A stretch of DNA of 64,000 bases from RYN-230 sp963834515 (GTDB lineage Bacteria > Actinomycetota > Actinomycetes > Streptosporangiales > Streptosporangiaceae). The position numbers were made by a program, and so were the translations under genes. The notes beneath the pieces are model-generated. The model ran no database searches, was not told the origin of the DNA, and saw only the letters and a program-made list of their open reading frames with translations. The stretch's first letter is position 1. Every line of letters starts with the position of its first letter. The stretch spans positions 868,001 through 932,000 of the forward strand of contig CAWICB010000002.1 in assembly GCA_963834515.1 (NCBI GenBank), given 5' to 3'. Below are positions 27,243-37,151 of this stretch, in pieces.

Positions 27243-29203
27243 CCACTGGCGATGGCGAGCAGGACGCCGTCCAGGTCCAGGTCCGCGGCACCGTGCTGAC
27301 CGTGCGCAAGGTGGATGCCTACTACGCGATGACGGTCGTCGCACCGGGCATCGCCGCGCGGTTCCGGCCCGGGCAGTTCGTCGCCGTCGCGGTCGGCGGG
27401 CCAGATACGTCGATGCTGCTGCGGCGGGCGTTCAGCATTCATGACGTGCGCCCGGACCACGGCGGCACGGTGGAATTCGTGTTCGCGCCGGTCGGCCCGG
27501 GCACCCGGTGGCTGGCCGAGCGGCGGACCCGGGACGTGCTCGACGTGGCCGGGCCGCTGGGCCTGCCGTTCCCGGTGCCCCGCGACCCGGTGAGCTGCCT
27601 GCTGGTCGGCGGCGGCTACGGCAGCGCGCCGCTCTTCCCGCTGGCCAGCCGGCTGCGCGGCCGGGACTGCCAGGTGGACTTCCTGCTCGGCGCGGCCAGC
27701 GCGGACCGGGTGTTCGGCGCGCTCACCGCGCGGCGCACCGGGCGGACCGCGGCCGTCACCACCGAGGACGGGTCGATGGGCGTCCGCGGGCTGGTCACCG
27801 ACCGGCTCACCCAGATCATCCACGAGGCGCGTACCGACGTGATCTACGCGTGCGGCCCGATGGGCATGCTGCGCCAGGTCACCGCGCTGGCCCAGCGGTA
27901 CGAGATCCCCGTGCTGACGCTGGTCGAGGAGTCCATGGCGTGCGGCATCGGGGTGTGCATGACGTGCGTGCTGCCGGTCATCGGGGACGACGGGGTGACC
28001 CGGATGGTCCGGTCCTGCGTGGCCGGGCCGGTGTTCCGCGGCGACACGGTGCGCTGGGACGACGTGGGCACGATCCCATTCGACGCGCTCGGCGCGCCGG
28101 GCTGGAACCCGCGCCCGCAGTCCGCAGCGGGCCGGGCCGCGGGCCGCGGCGGCGACGGTGCGGCCGCCGGCGATGCCGGGCCGGCCGGGCCGGCCACGGC
28201 CGCGCAGACGGCCCGGGCGCGGCGCGGGAGGAGCGTCATGGCGGTTGACCTGCGGACCAAGCTGGGCCACGTCGAGCTGCCCAACCCGATCCTGACCGCT
28301 TCGGGGTGCGCCGGCGCGGGCCGCGAACTGGCCCAGTTCTTCGACGTGGCCAAGATTGGCGCGGTCGTGACCAAGTCGGTGATGCTGGCCCCCCGGGCGG
28401 GCCTGCCCACACCGCGGATGGCCGAGACGCCGAGCGGCATGCTCAACTCGATCGGGCTGCAGGGCCCGGGTATCGACGCGTTCCTGCAGCGTGACCTGCC
28501 CTGGCTGCTGTCCCGGGGGGCCCGGGCCGTGGTGTCCATCGCGGGCAGCAGCGTGGATGAATACGCCGAGCTCGCCGCGCGGCTGTCCGACGCGGCAGGA
28601 GTTACTGCCGTCGAGGTGAATATTTCCTGTCCGAACGTGGAGCACCGGGGCCAGGTGTTCTCGTGCGATCCGGGTGCCTCGGCCGGTGTCATCGAGGCCG
28701 TCCGGGCCCGGGTGCGCTACGACATCCCGGTGTTCGCGAAGCTGTCGCCGGACGTCACCGACATCGTGACGATCGCCCGGGCGTGTGTCGGCGCGGGCGC
28801 GGACGGGCTCTCGATGATCAACACGCTGCTCGGCATGACCATCGACACGGACACCATGCGGCCGGTGCTGGCCGGGGTGACTGGCGGCCTGTCCGGGCCG
28901 GCCATCCGGCCGATCGCGGTCCGGTGCATCTGGCAGGTCCGCAAGGCGCTGCCGGACGTGCCGATCATCGGCATGGGCGGGGTCAGGACCGGCCGGGACG
29001 CGCTCGAGCTGATCCTGGCCGGGGCGGCCATGGTCAGCGTGGGCACCACGATTTTCCATGATCCCTCGGCCTGCATGCGGATCCTCCGGGAGCTTGAGGA
29101 GGTACTCGCGCGGCGCGGGATCGAGCGGCTCGCCGACGTGATCGGCCGGGCTCACGAGCCGCGCGGCACGGCGGGGCACCGGCTGTCCGGGACAGTTCTG
29201 TAG
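27239..29203 (+). CDS. pyrKD: Dihydroorotate dehydrogenase: PyrK-PyrD fusion
   Basis: One 654-residue frame holds both chains of class IB dihydroorotate dehydrogenase. Residues 1-~285 are PyrK: FAD-binding RRAFSIHD, NAD-binding LVGGGYGSAPLF, and the [2Fe-2S] ligands in MACGIGVCMTCVLP and SCVAGP. A ~45-residue Ala/Gly/Pro linker follows. Residues 334-654 are PyrD, with VNISCPNVEH carrying the catalytic Cys, KLSPDV, NTLLGM and GMGGVRTGRDA. The PyrD part has its own ATG (28238) preceded by GGGAGGAG, so separate PyrD may also be made. The enzyme passes electrons from dihydroorotate to NAD. The ATG overlaps the carB stop. Confidence 0.92.
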
Positions 29204-29255
29204 CGTTCTGTAAAGGAGCCCGGCGGCCGCCACCGCCCGGACCCGAGGAGGAGAG

Positions 29256-29963
29256 TTGAGTCAGCCAGCGCCTATCGCCGTGGCGCTTGATGCCCCTGAC
29301 CTGGAAACTGCGGCCCGCTGGGCCGGACTTGTCACGCCGCATGTCAGTACGGTGAAGATCGGGCTCGAGCTCTACCTGAGGTATGGCCCCGGGGTGGTGG
29401 CCTCGATCCGGGGCGCCAGCGGCGTGCAGGTCTTCCTGGACCTGAAGTTGCACGACATCCCGGCCACGGTGGCCGGCGCGGCCCGCGCGGTCGCCCGGCT
29501 GCGGCCGGAAATCGTCACCGTGCACGCCGCGGCCGGCTCGGATGTCATCCGGGCGGCCGTAGACGCCGCGCCGGACACCAGGATCGCGGCGGTGACCATT
29601 CTCACCTCGCTGAGCCCGGAGGACCTGGACGCCATCGGCATGGCCGGGCCGGTGCCGGACGCGGTACGGCGGCTGGCCGTGCTGGCCGTGTCGGCCGGTG
29701 CCGGGGCGCTGGTCTGCTCACCCCGGGAGGTGGCCGCGGTCCGGGCCGAGGTCGGCCCGGACATCATGCTGATTACACCAGGCGTCCGGCCGCCCGGGGC
29801 GGACCGGAATGACCAGGCCCGGGTAGCCACTCCCGAAGAGGCGCTCCGCGCCGGGGCCGACCTGCTGGTGATCGGCCGCCCCATTACCGGGGCCCCGGAC
29901 CCGGGCGCGGCGGCTGCGGCCATCGCCGCGCCGCTGCGCCGGCTGGCCCCGGCGGCTGAGTGA
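29256..29963 (+). CDS. pyrF: Orotidine 5'-phosphate decarboxylase
   Basis: A 235-residue TIM-barrel enzyme making UMP, the last step of the pathway. The substrate pocket begins VALDAPDLETA, then VKIGLELYLRYG, the catalytic FLDLKLHDIPATV (DxKxxD) and VTILTSLS. LITPGVRPPG and VIGRPIT follow. It is the short bacterial form, not the long mycobacterial one. TTG 29256 follows GAGGAGGAG. It is 52 bp after pyrKD and closes the operon. Confidence 0.93.
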   Translation: MSQPAPIAVALDAPDLETAARWAGLVTPHVSTVKIGLELYLRYGPGVVASIRGASGVQVFLDLKLHDIPATVAGAARAVARLRPEIVTVHAAAGSDVIRAAVDAAPDTRIAAVTILTSLSPEDLDAIGMAGPVPDAVRRLAVLAVSAGAGALVCSPREVAAVRAEVGPDIMLITPGVRPPGADRNDQARVATPEEALRAGADLLVIGRPITGAPDPGAAAAAIAAPLRRLAPAAE

Positions 29964-30180
29964 GTAGGACCAGCATGTTTCCAGCACTGCCCCCAAGAGC
30001 CCATGATAGGGGCATGGGAGCACCACGTTTGACTACGTTAGGTATTCGGGACCTTCCGGAGAGTAATATCGTCCAATTTATGACGTAACAAACGGGTGTT
30101 TGCGTTGCCCCGGCGCGCTGAACTCGCTACTTTCCCTTCCCGTCCGCAGTTTTCGAATCTGAAACCCGAGGTGACCCGGA

Positions 30181-30501
30181 GTGGCTCTTCCTCCCCTCAC
30201 TCCCGATCAGCGTGCAGCCGCCCTTGAGAAGGCAGCAAGGGCGCGCAAGGAACGGGCCGAGATCAAGGCCCGGCTGAAGAAGAACGAACTCAAGTTGTCT
30301 GATGTCCTCAAGGAGGGCCAGACTGATGACGTCCTTGGGAAGATGAAAGTCTCAGCCCTGCTCGAGGCGGTCCCGGGGATCGGCAAGGTGCGTGCGCGGC
30401 AGATCATGGAGCGGCTCGGTATCGCCGAATCACGTCGCGTTCGTGGTCTTGGTGCCAACCAGCGGGCCGCACTCGAGAGCGAGTTCCGGAGTTCTATCTG
30501 A
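30181..30501 (+). CDS. mihF: Integration host factor, actinobacterial type (mIHF/sIHF)
   Basis: The 106-residue nucleoid protein has a charged N-terminal helix (KAARARKERAEIKARLKK) and a helix-two-turn-helix/HhH-like DNA-binding domain with VPGIGKVRARQIMERLGI and ESRRVRGLG. It shapes the nucleoid and affects sporulation and secondary metabolism in Streptomyces. GTG 30181 follows GAGGTGACC. Codon usage here is less GC-biased than the neighbours, as for a highly expressed gene. It has its own ~215-bp upstream region, AT-richer than average, with TTGACT at 30028 as a possible -35 box. Confidence 0.95.
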   Translation: MALPPLTPDQRAAALEKAARARKERAEIKARLKKNELKLSDVLKEGQTDDVLGKMKVSALLEAVPGIGKVRARQIMERLGIAESRRVRGLGANQRAALESEFRSSI

Positions 30502-30602
30502 CCCAGACTGGCAACCCCAGGGGCGGGCGCGGGGGGCCGAGGCCGGTGGCCGTTACGTCCGCTGATCGCGCATGCGGTACCGCGCTTGTCCGGGGGGGCG
30601 GG

Positions 30603-31163
30603 GTGCCAGCCCGGCTGACCGTCCTTTCCGGCCCTTCCGGGGTCGGGAAGACCACCGTGGTGGCCGGGCTTCGCAAGGAATGCCCGGAAATCTGGCTCTC
30701 GGTATCAGCGACCACCCGGGCGCCGAGGCCGGGTGAAGTCGACGGCCGGGACTACCACTTTGTCAGTGACGCCGAGTTCGACCGGATGCTGACGAGTGGT
30801 GAACTCCTCGAATGGGCCGCTTTCGCCGGCCACCGGTATGGCACCCCGCGCGGCCCGCTGGCCGGGAAACTAGCCGCCGGGGTGCCTTCGCTCCTGGTTA
30901 TCGATCTCGCGGGTGCCCGCCAGGTGCGCGGCGCGGCGCCGGACGCGCTGCTCGTCTTCCTGGCCCCGCCGAGCTGGCCGGAACTGGTCCGCCGGCTCAC
31001 CGGCCGGGGCACCGAGCCGCCCGAGGTGATCGAGCGCAGGCTGGCCGCGGCCCAGGTGGAACTGGCCGCCGAGCACGAATTCGATGTGACCCTGATCAAC
31101 ACGTCCGTCGGGGACGTGCGCCGCCAGCTGGTAACCTTGACGATGGCCCAAGCTGGCCATTGA
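30603..31163 (+). CDS. gmk: Guanylate kinase
   Basis: A 186-residue enzyme converting GMP to GDP. The P-loop LSGPSGVGKTT lies at the N-terminus, followed by SVSATTRAPRPGEVDGRDYH for GMP binding, LLEWAAFAGHRYGTPR, LVIDLAGARQVR and RRLTGRGTE in the lid. GTG 30603 makes the N-terminus match the family (VPARLTVLSGPSG). GTG 30546 would add 19 unconserved residues. It is part of the mihF-gmk-rpoZ-coaBC-metK block. Confidence 0.94.
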   Translation: MPARLTVLSGPSGVGKTTVVAGLRKECPEIWLSVSATTRAPRPGEVDGRDYHFVSDAEFDRMLTSGELLEWAAFAGHRYGTPRGPLAGKLAAGVPSLLVIDLAGARQVRGAAPDALLVFLAPPSWPELVRRLTGRGTEPPEVIERRLAAAQVELAAEHEFDVTLINTSVGDVRRQLVTLTMAQAGH

Positions 31164-31189
31164 CTTACCTCTCCAACGGAAGGCACAGA

Positions 31190-31459
31190 GTGGCCGGGAA
31201 TCCCGCCGCCGAAGGCATCACTAACCCGCCTATTGACGACCTGCTCGGGGTCGTGGACAGCAAGTACCGCCTGGTCATCATGGCGGCCAAGCGAGCGCGG
31301 CAGATCAACGCGTACTACGCCCAGCTCGGCGAGGGCCTGCTGGAGTACGTCGGCCCGCTGGTCGAGACCCGGGTCCAGGAGAAGCCGCTGTCCATCGCCC
31401 TGCGTGAGATCCGGCAGGGCCTGCTGTCCGCCGCGGAGACGGCCGAGCCGACCGGCTGA
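31190..31459 (+). CDS. rpoZ: RNA polymerase omega subunit
   Basis: An 89-residue subunit that helps the beta' chain fold. Conserved core: NPPIDDLLGVVDSKYRLVI, then MAAKRARQINAYY, followed by VQEKPLSIALREI. GTG 31190 follows GGAAGG and is in the usual place between gmk and coaBC. Confidence 0.94.
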   Translation: MAGNPAAEGITNPPIDDLLGVVDSKYRLVIMAAKRARQINAYYAQLGEGLLEYVGPLVETRVQEKPLSIALREIRQGLLSAAETAEPTG

Positions 31460-31483
31460 GCGCGCAGGGCCTGGCTGGGTCCC

Positions 31484-32722
31484 GTGACCGCCGACCGCGG
31501 CACCGCTGACGGCCTGCCCGCGCCCGGGGCCCGGGTCATCCTGGGCGTCGGCGCGGGCATCGCCGCGTATAAGGCCTGTGAGCTGCTGCGGCGGCTGACC
31601 GAGGCGGGCCATCAGGTCCGGGTAGTGCCCACCCCCAACGCGCTGCGCTTCGTGGGCGAGGCCACCTGGGCCGCGCTGTCCGGCCAGCCGGTCCGCACCA
31701 GTGTGTGGGACGACGTCCCCGAGGTCCCGCATGTCCGGCTCGGCCAGCAGGCCGAGCTGGTCATCGTCGCCCCCGCCACCGCCGGCCTGCTGGCCCGGGC
31801 GGCCACCGGGCTGGCCGACGACCTGCTCACCGCGACCCTGCTGACCGCGCGCTGCCCGGTGCTGTTCGCCCCGGCCATGCATACCGAGATGTGGCAGCAC
31901 CCGGCCACCCAGGCCAACGTGGCCACGCTCCGCGGCCGGGGCTGCGTGGTGCTCGAGCCCGCGGCCGGCCGCCTCACCGGGGCGGACAGCGGCCCGGGAC
32001 GGCTGCCCGAGCCCGCGGAACTGTACGAGGCAGCCGTCCGGGCGCTGGCCCGGGGCAGCGCCGGGCTGGGACCCGACCTGGCCGGCCGGCACGTGGTGGT
32101 ATCGGCCGGCGGGACCAGGGAAGAACTCGACCCGGTCCGGTTCCTCGGCAACTGGTCCTCGGGCCGTCAGGGCTACGCGCTGGCCCGTACCGCCGTGGCC
32201 CGGGGCGCCCAGGTCACCCTGGTGTCGGCCAACGTGGCCCTGGACGACCCGGCCGGGGCCAAAGTGGTCCGGGTCACCTCGGCCCGGGACATGCAGGCAG
32301 CGGTGACCGCGGCCGCCGCGGACGCGGACGCGGTGGTCATGGCGGCCGCGGTGGCCGACTACCGGCCGGAGACCCGGAGCGGGGCCAAGGTCAAGAAGAC
32401 CGGCGCCCAGCCGGAGCCGGTGCGCCTGGTGGAGAACCCGGACATCCTGCGCGCGCTCGCCGCGCACCGGCCCCGGCCGGGCCAGGTGCTGGTGGGGTTC
32501 GCCGCGGAGACCGAGGACCTGCTGCGCAACGGCCGGGCCAAGCTGGCCGCCAAGGGCTGCGATCTGCTGGTGGTCAACCAGGTCGGCGGCGGCCTCGCGT
32601 TCGGCACCACGGACAACGAGGCAGTCGTGCTGGCCGCCGACGGTACCCAGGCCAAGATCCCGCGCGGGCCCAAGGAGGCCCTGGCCGACGTCGTGTGGGA
32701 CCTGGTCGCGGCCCGGTTCTAG
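31484..32722 (+). CDS. coaBC: Bifunctional CoA biosynthesis protein CoaBC (Dfp)
   Basis: A 412-residue enzyme that joins cysteine to 4'-phosphopantothenate (CoaB) and decarboxylates the product (CoaC). The N-terminal flavin domain begins VILGVGAGIAAYKACELLR. The active-site His lies in EVPHVRLG, and APAMHTEMW is the PAMNxxMW-type motif, with His for Asn as in many actinobacteria. The CoaB half shows VVVSAGGTREELDPVRFLGN, WSSGRQG and VKKTGAQPEPVRLVENPDIL. GTG start 24 bp after rpoZ. Confidence 0.95.
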   Translation: MTADRGTADGLPAPGARVILGVGAGIAAYKACELLRRLTEAGHQVRVVPTPNALRFVGEATWAALSGQPVRTSVWDDVPEVPHVRLGQQAELVIVAPATAGLLARAATGLADDLLTATLLTARCPVLFAPAMHTEMWQHPATQANVATLRGRGCVVLEPAAGRLTGADSGPGRLPEPAELYEAAVRALARGSAGLGPDLAGRHVVVSAGGTREELDPVRFLGNWSSGRQGYALARTAVARGAQVTLVSANVALDDPAGAKVVRVTSARDMQAAVTAAAADADAVVMAAAVADYRPETRSGAKVKKTGAQPEPVRLVENPDILRALAAHRPRPGQVLVGFAAETEDLLRNGRAKLAAKGCDLLVVNQVGGGLAFGTTDNEAVVLAADGTQAKIPRGPKEALADVVWDLVAARF

Positions 32723-32809
32723 CGGTGTGTCCCGGCCCGCGGCCCGGCCCGTGGGTGCCGGTGATCCTGGTTGGGGGGAGTTCGTGCCACGGCTGTAATC
32801 CGGCCCGGC

Positions 32810-32815
32810 TAGACT
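32810..32815 (+). promoter_or_regulatory. Probable -10 box of metK
   Basis: TAGACT 43 bases upstream of the metK GTG. It gives metK its own promoter within the cluster. No SAM riboswitch is recognisable in the leader. Confidence 0.4.
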
Positions 32816-32858
32816 TCGGCGGCGAGGTTTCAGCCGCACACAGGACGGGGAATGCCAG

Positions 32859-34052
32859 GTGGCCCGACGCCTATTCACCTCTGAGTCCGTGACAGAGGGT
32901 CATCCGGACAAAATGGCAGATCAGATCAGTGACGCCATCCTGGACTCGATCATCAAGGACGATCCGCACGGCCATGTGGCTGTGGAGACTATGATCACCA
33001 CCGGTCAGGTGCACGTCGCCGGGGAGGTGACGACCGAGACCTACGTGGACATCCCCGGCATCATCCGGGAGAAGATCCTCGAGATCGGCTACGACTCCTC
33101 GACCAAGGGCTACGACGGGGCCTCCTGCGGGGTGTCCGTGTCGATCGGCTCCCAGTCCCCGGACATCGCCATGGGCGTGCTGGAGGCATTCGAGCACCGC
33201 GAGGGCGAGGGCTCGTCCGAGCTCGACATGCAGGGGGCCGGCGACCAGGGCCTGATGTTCGGCTACGCGTGCCGGGAGACCCCGGAGCTGATGCCGCTGC
33301 CCATCATGCTGGCGCACAAGCTGGCCCGGCGCCTGGCCGAGGTACGGCGCAACGGCGAGGTGCCCTACCTGCGCCCGGACGGCAAGACCCAGGTGACGAT
33401 CGAGTACGCCGGGAACAAGCCGGTGCGGCTGGACACGGTCGTGGTGTCCGCCCAGCACGCCCCGGACATCGACCTCAAGGAACTGCTCGCCCCCGATGTC
33501 CGCGACCTGGTCGTGCTCCCGGTGGTGCAGCCGCTGGACATCGACACCAGCCAGTACCGGCTGCTGGTCAACCCGACCGGGCGGTTCGAGATCGGCGGCC
33601 CGATGGGTGACGCCGGGCTGACCGGCCGGAAGATCATCATCGACACGTACGGCGGGATGGCCCGGCACGGCGGTGGCGCGTTCTCCGGCAAGGACCCGTC
33701 CAAGGTGGACCGCAGCGCCGCCTATGCCATGCGCTGGGTGGCCAAGAACGTGGTCGCCGCGGGCCTGGCCGAGCGCTGCGAGGCCCAGGTGGCCTACGCC
33801 ATCGGCAAGGCCAAGCCGGTCGGCCTGTTCGTAGAGTGCTTCGGCACCGAGCAGCTCCCGATCGAGCGGATCCAGGACGCCGTGCTCCAGGTCTTCGACC
33901 TCCGCCCGGCGGCCATCATCCGCGACCTCGACCTGCTCCGCCCGATCTACTCACAGACGGCCAGCTACGGGCATTTCGGCCGGGAGGAACCGGACTTCTC
34001 CTGGGAGCGGACGGACCGCGCGGGGAGCCTGCGCTCGGCGGCCGGCCTGTAG
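32859..34052 (+). CDS. metK: S-adenosylmethionine synthetase
   Basis: A 397-residue enzyme making SAM from ATP and methionine. Conserved blocks: FTSESVTEGHPDKMADQISD (ATP and magnesium), GAGDQGLMFGYA, the P-loop-like GGGAFSGKDPSKVDRSAAY, and YAIGKAKPVG. GTG 32859 gives MARRLFTSES. The short 5' region (136 bp) carries a TAGACT -10 box. Confidence 0.96.
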   Translation: MARRLFTSESVTEGHPDKMADQISDAILDSIIKDDPHGHVAVETMITTGQVHVAGEVTTETYVDIPGIIREKILEIGYDSSTKGYDGASCGVSVSIGSQSPDIAMGVLEAFEHREGEGSSELDMQGAGDQGLMFGYACRETPELMPLPIMLAHKLARRLAEVRRNGEVPYLRPDGKTQVTIEYAGNKPVRLDTVVVSAQHAPDIDLKELLAPDVRDLVVLPVVQPLDIDTSQYRLLVNPTGRFEIGGPMGDAGLTGRKIIIDTYGGMARHGGGAFSGKDPSKVDRSAAYAMRWVAKNVVAAGLAERCEAQVAYAIGKAKPVGLFVECFGTEQLPIERIQDAVLQVFDLRPAAIIRDLDLLRPIYSQTASYGHFGREEPDFSWERTDRAGSLRSAAGL

Positions 34053-34164
34053 CGGGGCCCGGCCCGGGCGGCTGACCGGCTGCAGTGGCCGCACCCAGCC
34101 CTGGACATCGGCGGGCTCCGAAATTACGCTCGATACACCCGGTGTGTCCCCGCTGAGAGCGTCC

Positions 34165-34170
34165 TAGCCT
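34165..34170 (+). promoter_or_regulatory. -10 box of leaderless DUF4190-like gene
   Basis: TAGCCT six bases before the TTG start at 34177. There is no ribosome-binding site. Confidence 0.5.
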
Positions 34171-34176
34171 GCCCCA

Positions 34177-34803
34177 TTGCAAGCCGGTGAGCCGTTGTCA
34201 TCTCCGACCGAGCAGGCGGCCTCCCGGCCGCAGCCCGAGGAGGGCGCGCCTGGTGACGCCCAGGCTGCCGCGGCCCCGGCCGGGCGCCGCGGCAACTCGC
34301 TCGCTACCGCCGCGCTCGCCTGCGGCATCCTGGGCGGGGCGGTGCTCACCATCCCGGCCGGCTTCATCCTCGGGGTGCTCGGGCTGCGCCGGGCTGGCCA
34401 GACCGGTCGCGGCCGGGTGCGCAGCTGGCTGGCCATCGCGCTCACCCTGGCCTGGGCGGGGGCCGTCGGGTACCTGCTGCCGCACCTGATCCGGGCCACC
34501 GACCCGGGCTGCGAGGCGTACAAGGAAACCGCCCTGACCTCGTATAACCGGGTCGTGGCCGACGTCAACAACGGGGTCGGCCCGCAGGCCCTGTCCCGCG
34601 ACCTGGCGGCCGCCGTGCGGCAGACCGGACGGGCCGCGCAGGACAGCCGGAACCCGGCCACCGCGCGGTCGCTGGCCGCCCTGTCCAGCGGCCTGCGCAC
34701 CATGCTGACCGACATCCGGTCCGGCACCCAGGTGCCCCGCCACGTGCTGCTCACCCTGAACCAGGACACCGATACCGCAGACGGCGCCTGCGGCACCGTC
34801 TGA
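34177..34803 (+). CDS. DUF4190-like small membrane protein
   Basis: The 208-residue protein has a Pro/Ala-rich cytosolic N-terminus and two transmembrane helices (residues ~40-70 and ~85-105: ALACGILGGAVLTIPAGFIL, WLAIALTLAWAGAVGYLLP). The motif GVLGLRRAGQTGRGR between them is typical of DUF4190 proteins. A ~100-residue extracellular helical tail follows, with two cysteines (GCEAYKE and ACGTV). Function unknown. The TTG start is supported by a TAGCCT -10 box six bases upstream. Confidence 0.75.
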   Translation: MQAGEPLSSPTEQAASRPQPEEGAPGDAQAAAAPAGRRGNSLATAALACGILGGAVLTIPAGFILGVLGLRRAGQTGRGRVRSWLAIALTLAWAGAVGYLLPHLIRATDPGCEAYKETALTSYNRVVADVNNGVGPQALSRDLAAAVRQTGRAAQDSRNPATARSLAALSSGLRTMLTDIRSGTQVPRHVLLTLNQDTDTADGACGTV

Positions 34804-34960
34804 GCCGCTCGGCCCGACGCCTGACCCTGTAACGTCCGCTCTTCCAGTCACATTGATCACGGTCCGCGAGCACTCTTCACGGGCCCGGTGCGGCTGGTGG
34901 GGATTTTCACCCGTTTTGTCCGGACCACCCCGTGAAAAGATGCCGGGGCCCCGGCGCGCC

Positions 34961-35008
34961 GGGGGGCCGTGCGGCCGGGGGGCCGTGCGGCCGGGGGGCC
35001 GTGCGGCC
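34961..35008. repeat. 16-bp tandem repeat upstream of priA
   Basis: Three perfect GGGGGGCCGTGCGGCC units lie in the 283-bp gap between the small membrane protein and priA. The rest of the gap holds no visible gene. Confidence 0.9.
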
Positions 35009-35086
35009 GGGGGACCGCGCTGGTTCGGAGCTCGGGCCGCGGTCTGGCGCGGGGCGGGCGTCCGGGGGGTCTGGTAGGACAGGACC

Positions 35087-37121
35087 GTGACAGGGGCAAC
35101 CAGCCAGCGGGCACCCGCGCGCAGCGGCGACGGCCGTCCGGCGCGCCGCCCGGGCCGGGCCCGGCGGGATCCCGGGCCCGACGCGGCCGAGCTGCCGGTC
35201 GCCCGGGTGGCCGTCGACATCCCGCTGGCCCACCTGGACCGGCCGTTCGATTACCTGATCCCGGAACGGCTGGCCGGCCAGGCGGTACCCGGCTGCCGGG
35301 TCCGGATCCGGTTCGCCGGCCAGCTCGTTCGACGGGTACCTGCTGGACCGGGTGGCCGCCAGCTCGCACCGCGGGAGCCTGGCCCGGCTGGACCGGGTGG
35401 TCTCGCCGGAACCGGTGCTCAGCCCGGAGATCATGGCCCTGGCCCGGGAGGTCGCCGACCGCTACGCGGGCACCTTGGCCGACGTGCTGCGGCTGGCCAT
35501 CCCGCCCCGGCACGCCCGGGCCGAGCAGGCCGGCCCGGCCGCCGCCCCGCTGGCCGGGCCAGTGCCGGTGCCGGAGCCGGGGCCGTGGGCCCGCTACACC
35601 GCGGGCGCTGCGTTCCTCAGCGCGCTGGCCAGCGGCCGCGCGCCGCGCGCGGTCTGGTCCGCGCTGCCCGGGCCGCACTGGCCGGAGGAGATCGCGCGGG
35701 CCGCGGGCACGGCCGCGGCAGCCGGCCGGGGCGCGCTGATCGTGCTGCCCGACGCGCGTGACCTGGACCTGGTCGACGCGGCCCTGACCGGGCTGCTCGG
35801 TCCCGGCGGCCACGTCACGCTGGCCGCCGGCCTCGGGCCCGCCGAGCGGTACCGCCGCTGGCTGGCCATCCGCCGCGGTGCGGCCCGCGTGGTGGCGGGC
35901 ACCAGGGCCGCCATGTTCGCGCCGGTCCACGACCTCGGCCTGGTGGTGCTCTGGGACGACGGCGATGACCTGCACGCCGAGCCCCGGGCGCCCTACCCGC
36001 ACGCCCGCGAGGTGCTGGCGCTGCGCGCGCACCGCACGGGTGCCGCCGCGCTGATCGGCGGCTTCGCGCGGACGGCCGAGGCGACCAGCCTGCTGGCCAG
36101 CGGCTGGGCGCAGCCGGTCGCCGCGCCCCGGGCGGTGGTCCGGGACTGGGCCCCGCAGATCAGCGCGGCGGGCAGCGACGCGGAACTGGCCCGGGACGCG
36201 GCCGCGCAGACCGCCCGGCTGCCCAGCGTGGCGCTGCGCGCCGCCCGGGACGGGCTGGCCCACGGGCCGGTCCTGGTGCAGGTACCACGGCGGGGCTACC
36301 TGGCCGCCCTCGGCTGCGGACGGTGCCGGGAACGGGCCCAGTGCGCCGAGTGCGGCGGGCCGCTGGCCCTGCCGGGCGCGGACGCCGCGCTGCGCTGTGA
36401 GTGGTGTGGCCGGGCGGAATCCGGCTGGCGCTGCGCACGGTGCGGTTATACCGGGGTGCGCGCCCTGGTCACCGGGTCCGGGCGGACGGCCGAGGAACTC
36501 GGCCGGGCCTTTCCCGGGTTCCCGCTGCTCACGTCCGGTGGCAGCGGGCCGGTCCCGGCCGTGGGCGGTGCCCCGGCGCTGGTCGTCGCCACGCCCGGGG
36601 CGGAACCGCGGGCGGACGGCGGTTACGCGGCTGCGCTACTGCTGGACGGCTGGGCGCTGCTCGGCCGGCCCAGCCTGCGGGCGGCCGAAGAGGCGCTGCG
36701 CCGCTGGCTGAACGCGGCCGCGCTGGTCCGGGCCGGGGCCCGCGGCGGCCAGCTGGTCGTGGTCGCCGACTCGGCCATCCCCGCCGTGCAGGCGCTGATC
36801 CGGTGGGATCCCGTGACGCACGCCGAACGCGAGCTGGCCGAGCGGGAGCAGCTGCGGTTCCCGCCCGCGGTGCGGATAGCCTCCCTCACCGGCCCGGCCG
36901 CCGCGGTCCAGGCGCTGCTGTCCGCCGCATCGCTGCCCGCGGCCACCGAGCCGCTCGGGCCGGTCGACGTGCCGCCGGACAGCGTCCGGATGCTGCTGCG
37001 GGCCCCCAGGTCAGCCGGGCTCGCGCTGGCCGCGGCACTGCACGAGGCCCAGGCCGCGCGGAGCGCGCGGAAGGAGCCGGGACCGGTCCGGGTGCAACTT
37101 GACCCGGCCGAGCTGATCTGA
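35087..37121 (+). CDS. priA: Primosomal protein N' (PriA), actinobacterial form, frame break
   Basis: The two frames together give ~678 residues. The first (GTG 35087) contains VAVDIPLAHLDRPFDYLIPE and RIRFAGQLV, the 3'-end-binding domain. The second resumes at DGYLLDRVAASSHRG, so the break is at 35322-35332. Further on are EIMALAREVADRYAGTLADV, the zinc-binding cluster CGRCRERAQCAECGGPL / CEWCG / CARCGY, and a helicase-like core. As in other actinobacteria the Walker motifs are degenerate, so it is a presumed replication-restart protein without helicase activity. Because the gene is expected to be essential, a one-base sequencing error is the simplest explanation. Its downstream neighbours match Streptomyces order. 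Confidence 0.88.
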
Positions 37122-37139
37122 GTTGTGCTGTGAACGTCG

Positions 37140-37145
37140 TAGGGT
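37140..37145 (+). promoter_or_regulatory. -10 box of leaderless conserved hypothetical gene
   Basis: TAGGGT six bases before GTG 37152. Confidence 0.45.
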
Positions 37146-37151
37146 GCTGGA

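Noticed and set aside
32723..32858. SAM riboswitch before metK
   Set aside because: None of the conserved SAM riboswitch cores or pseudoknots can be assembled; only a -10 box is seen.
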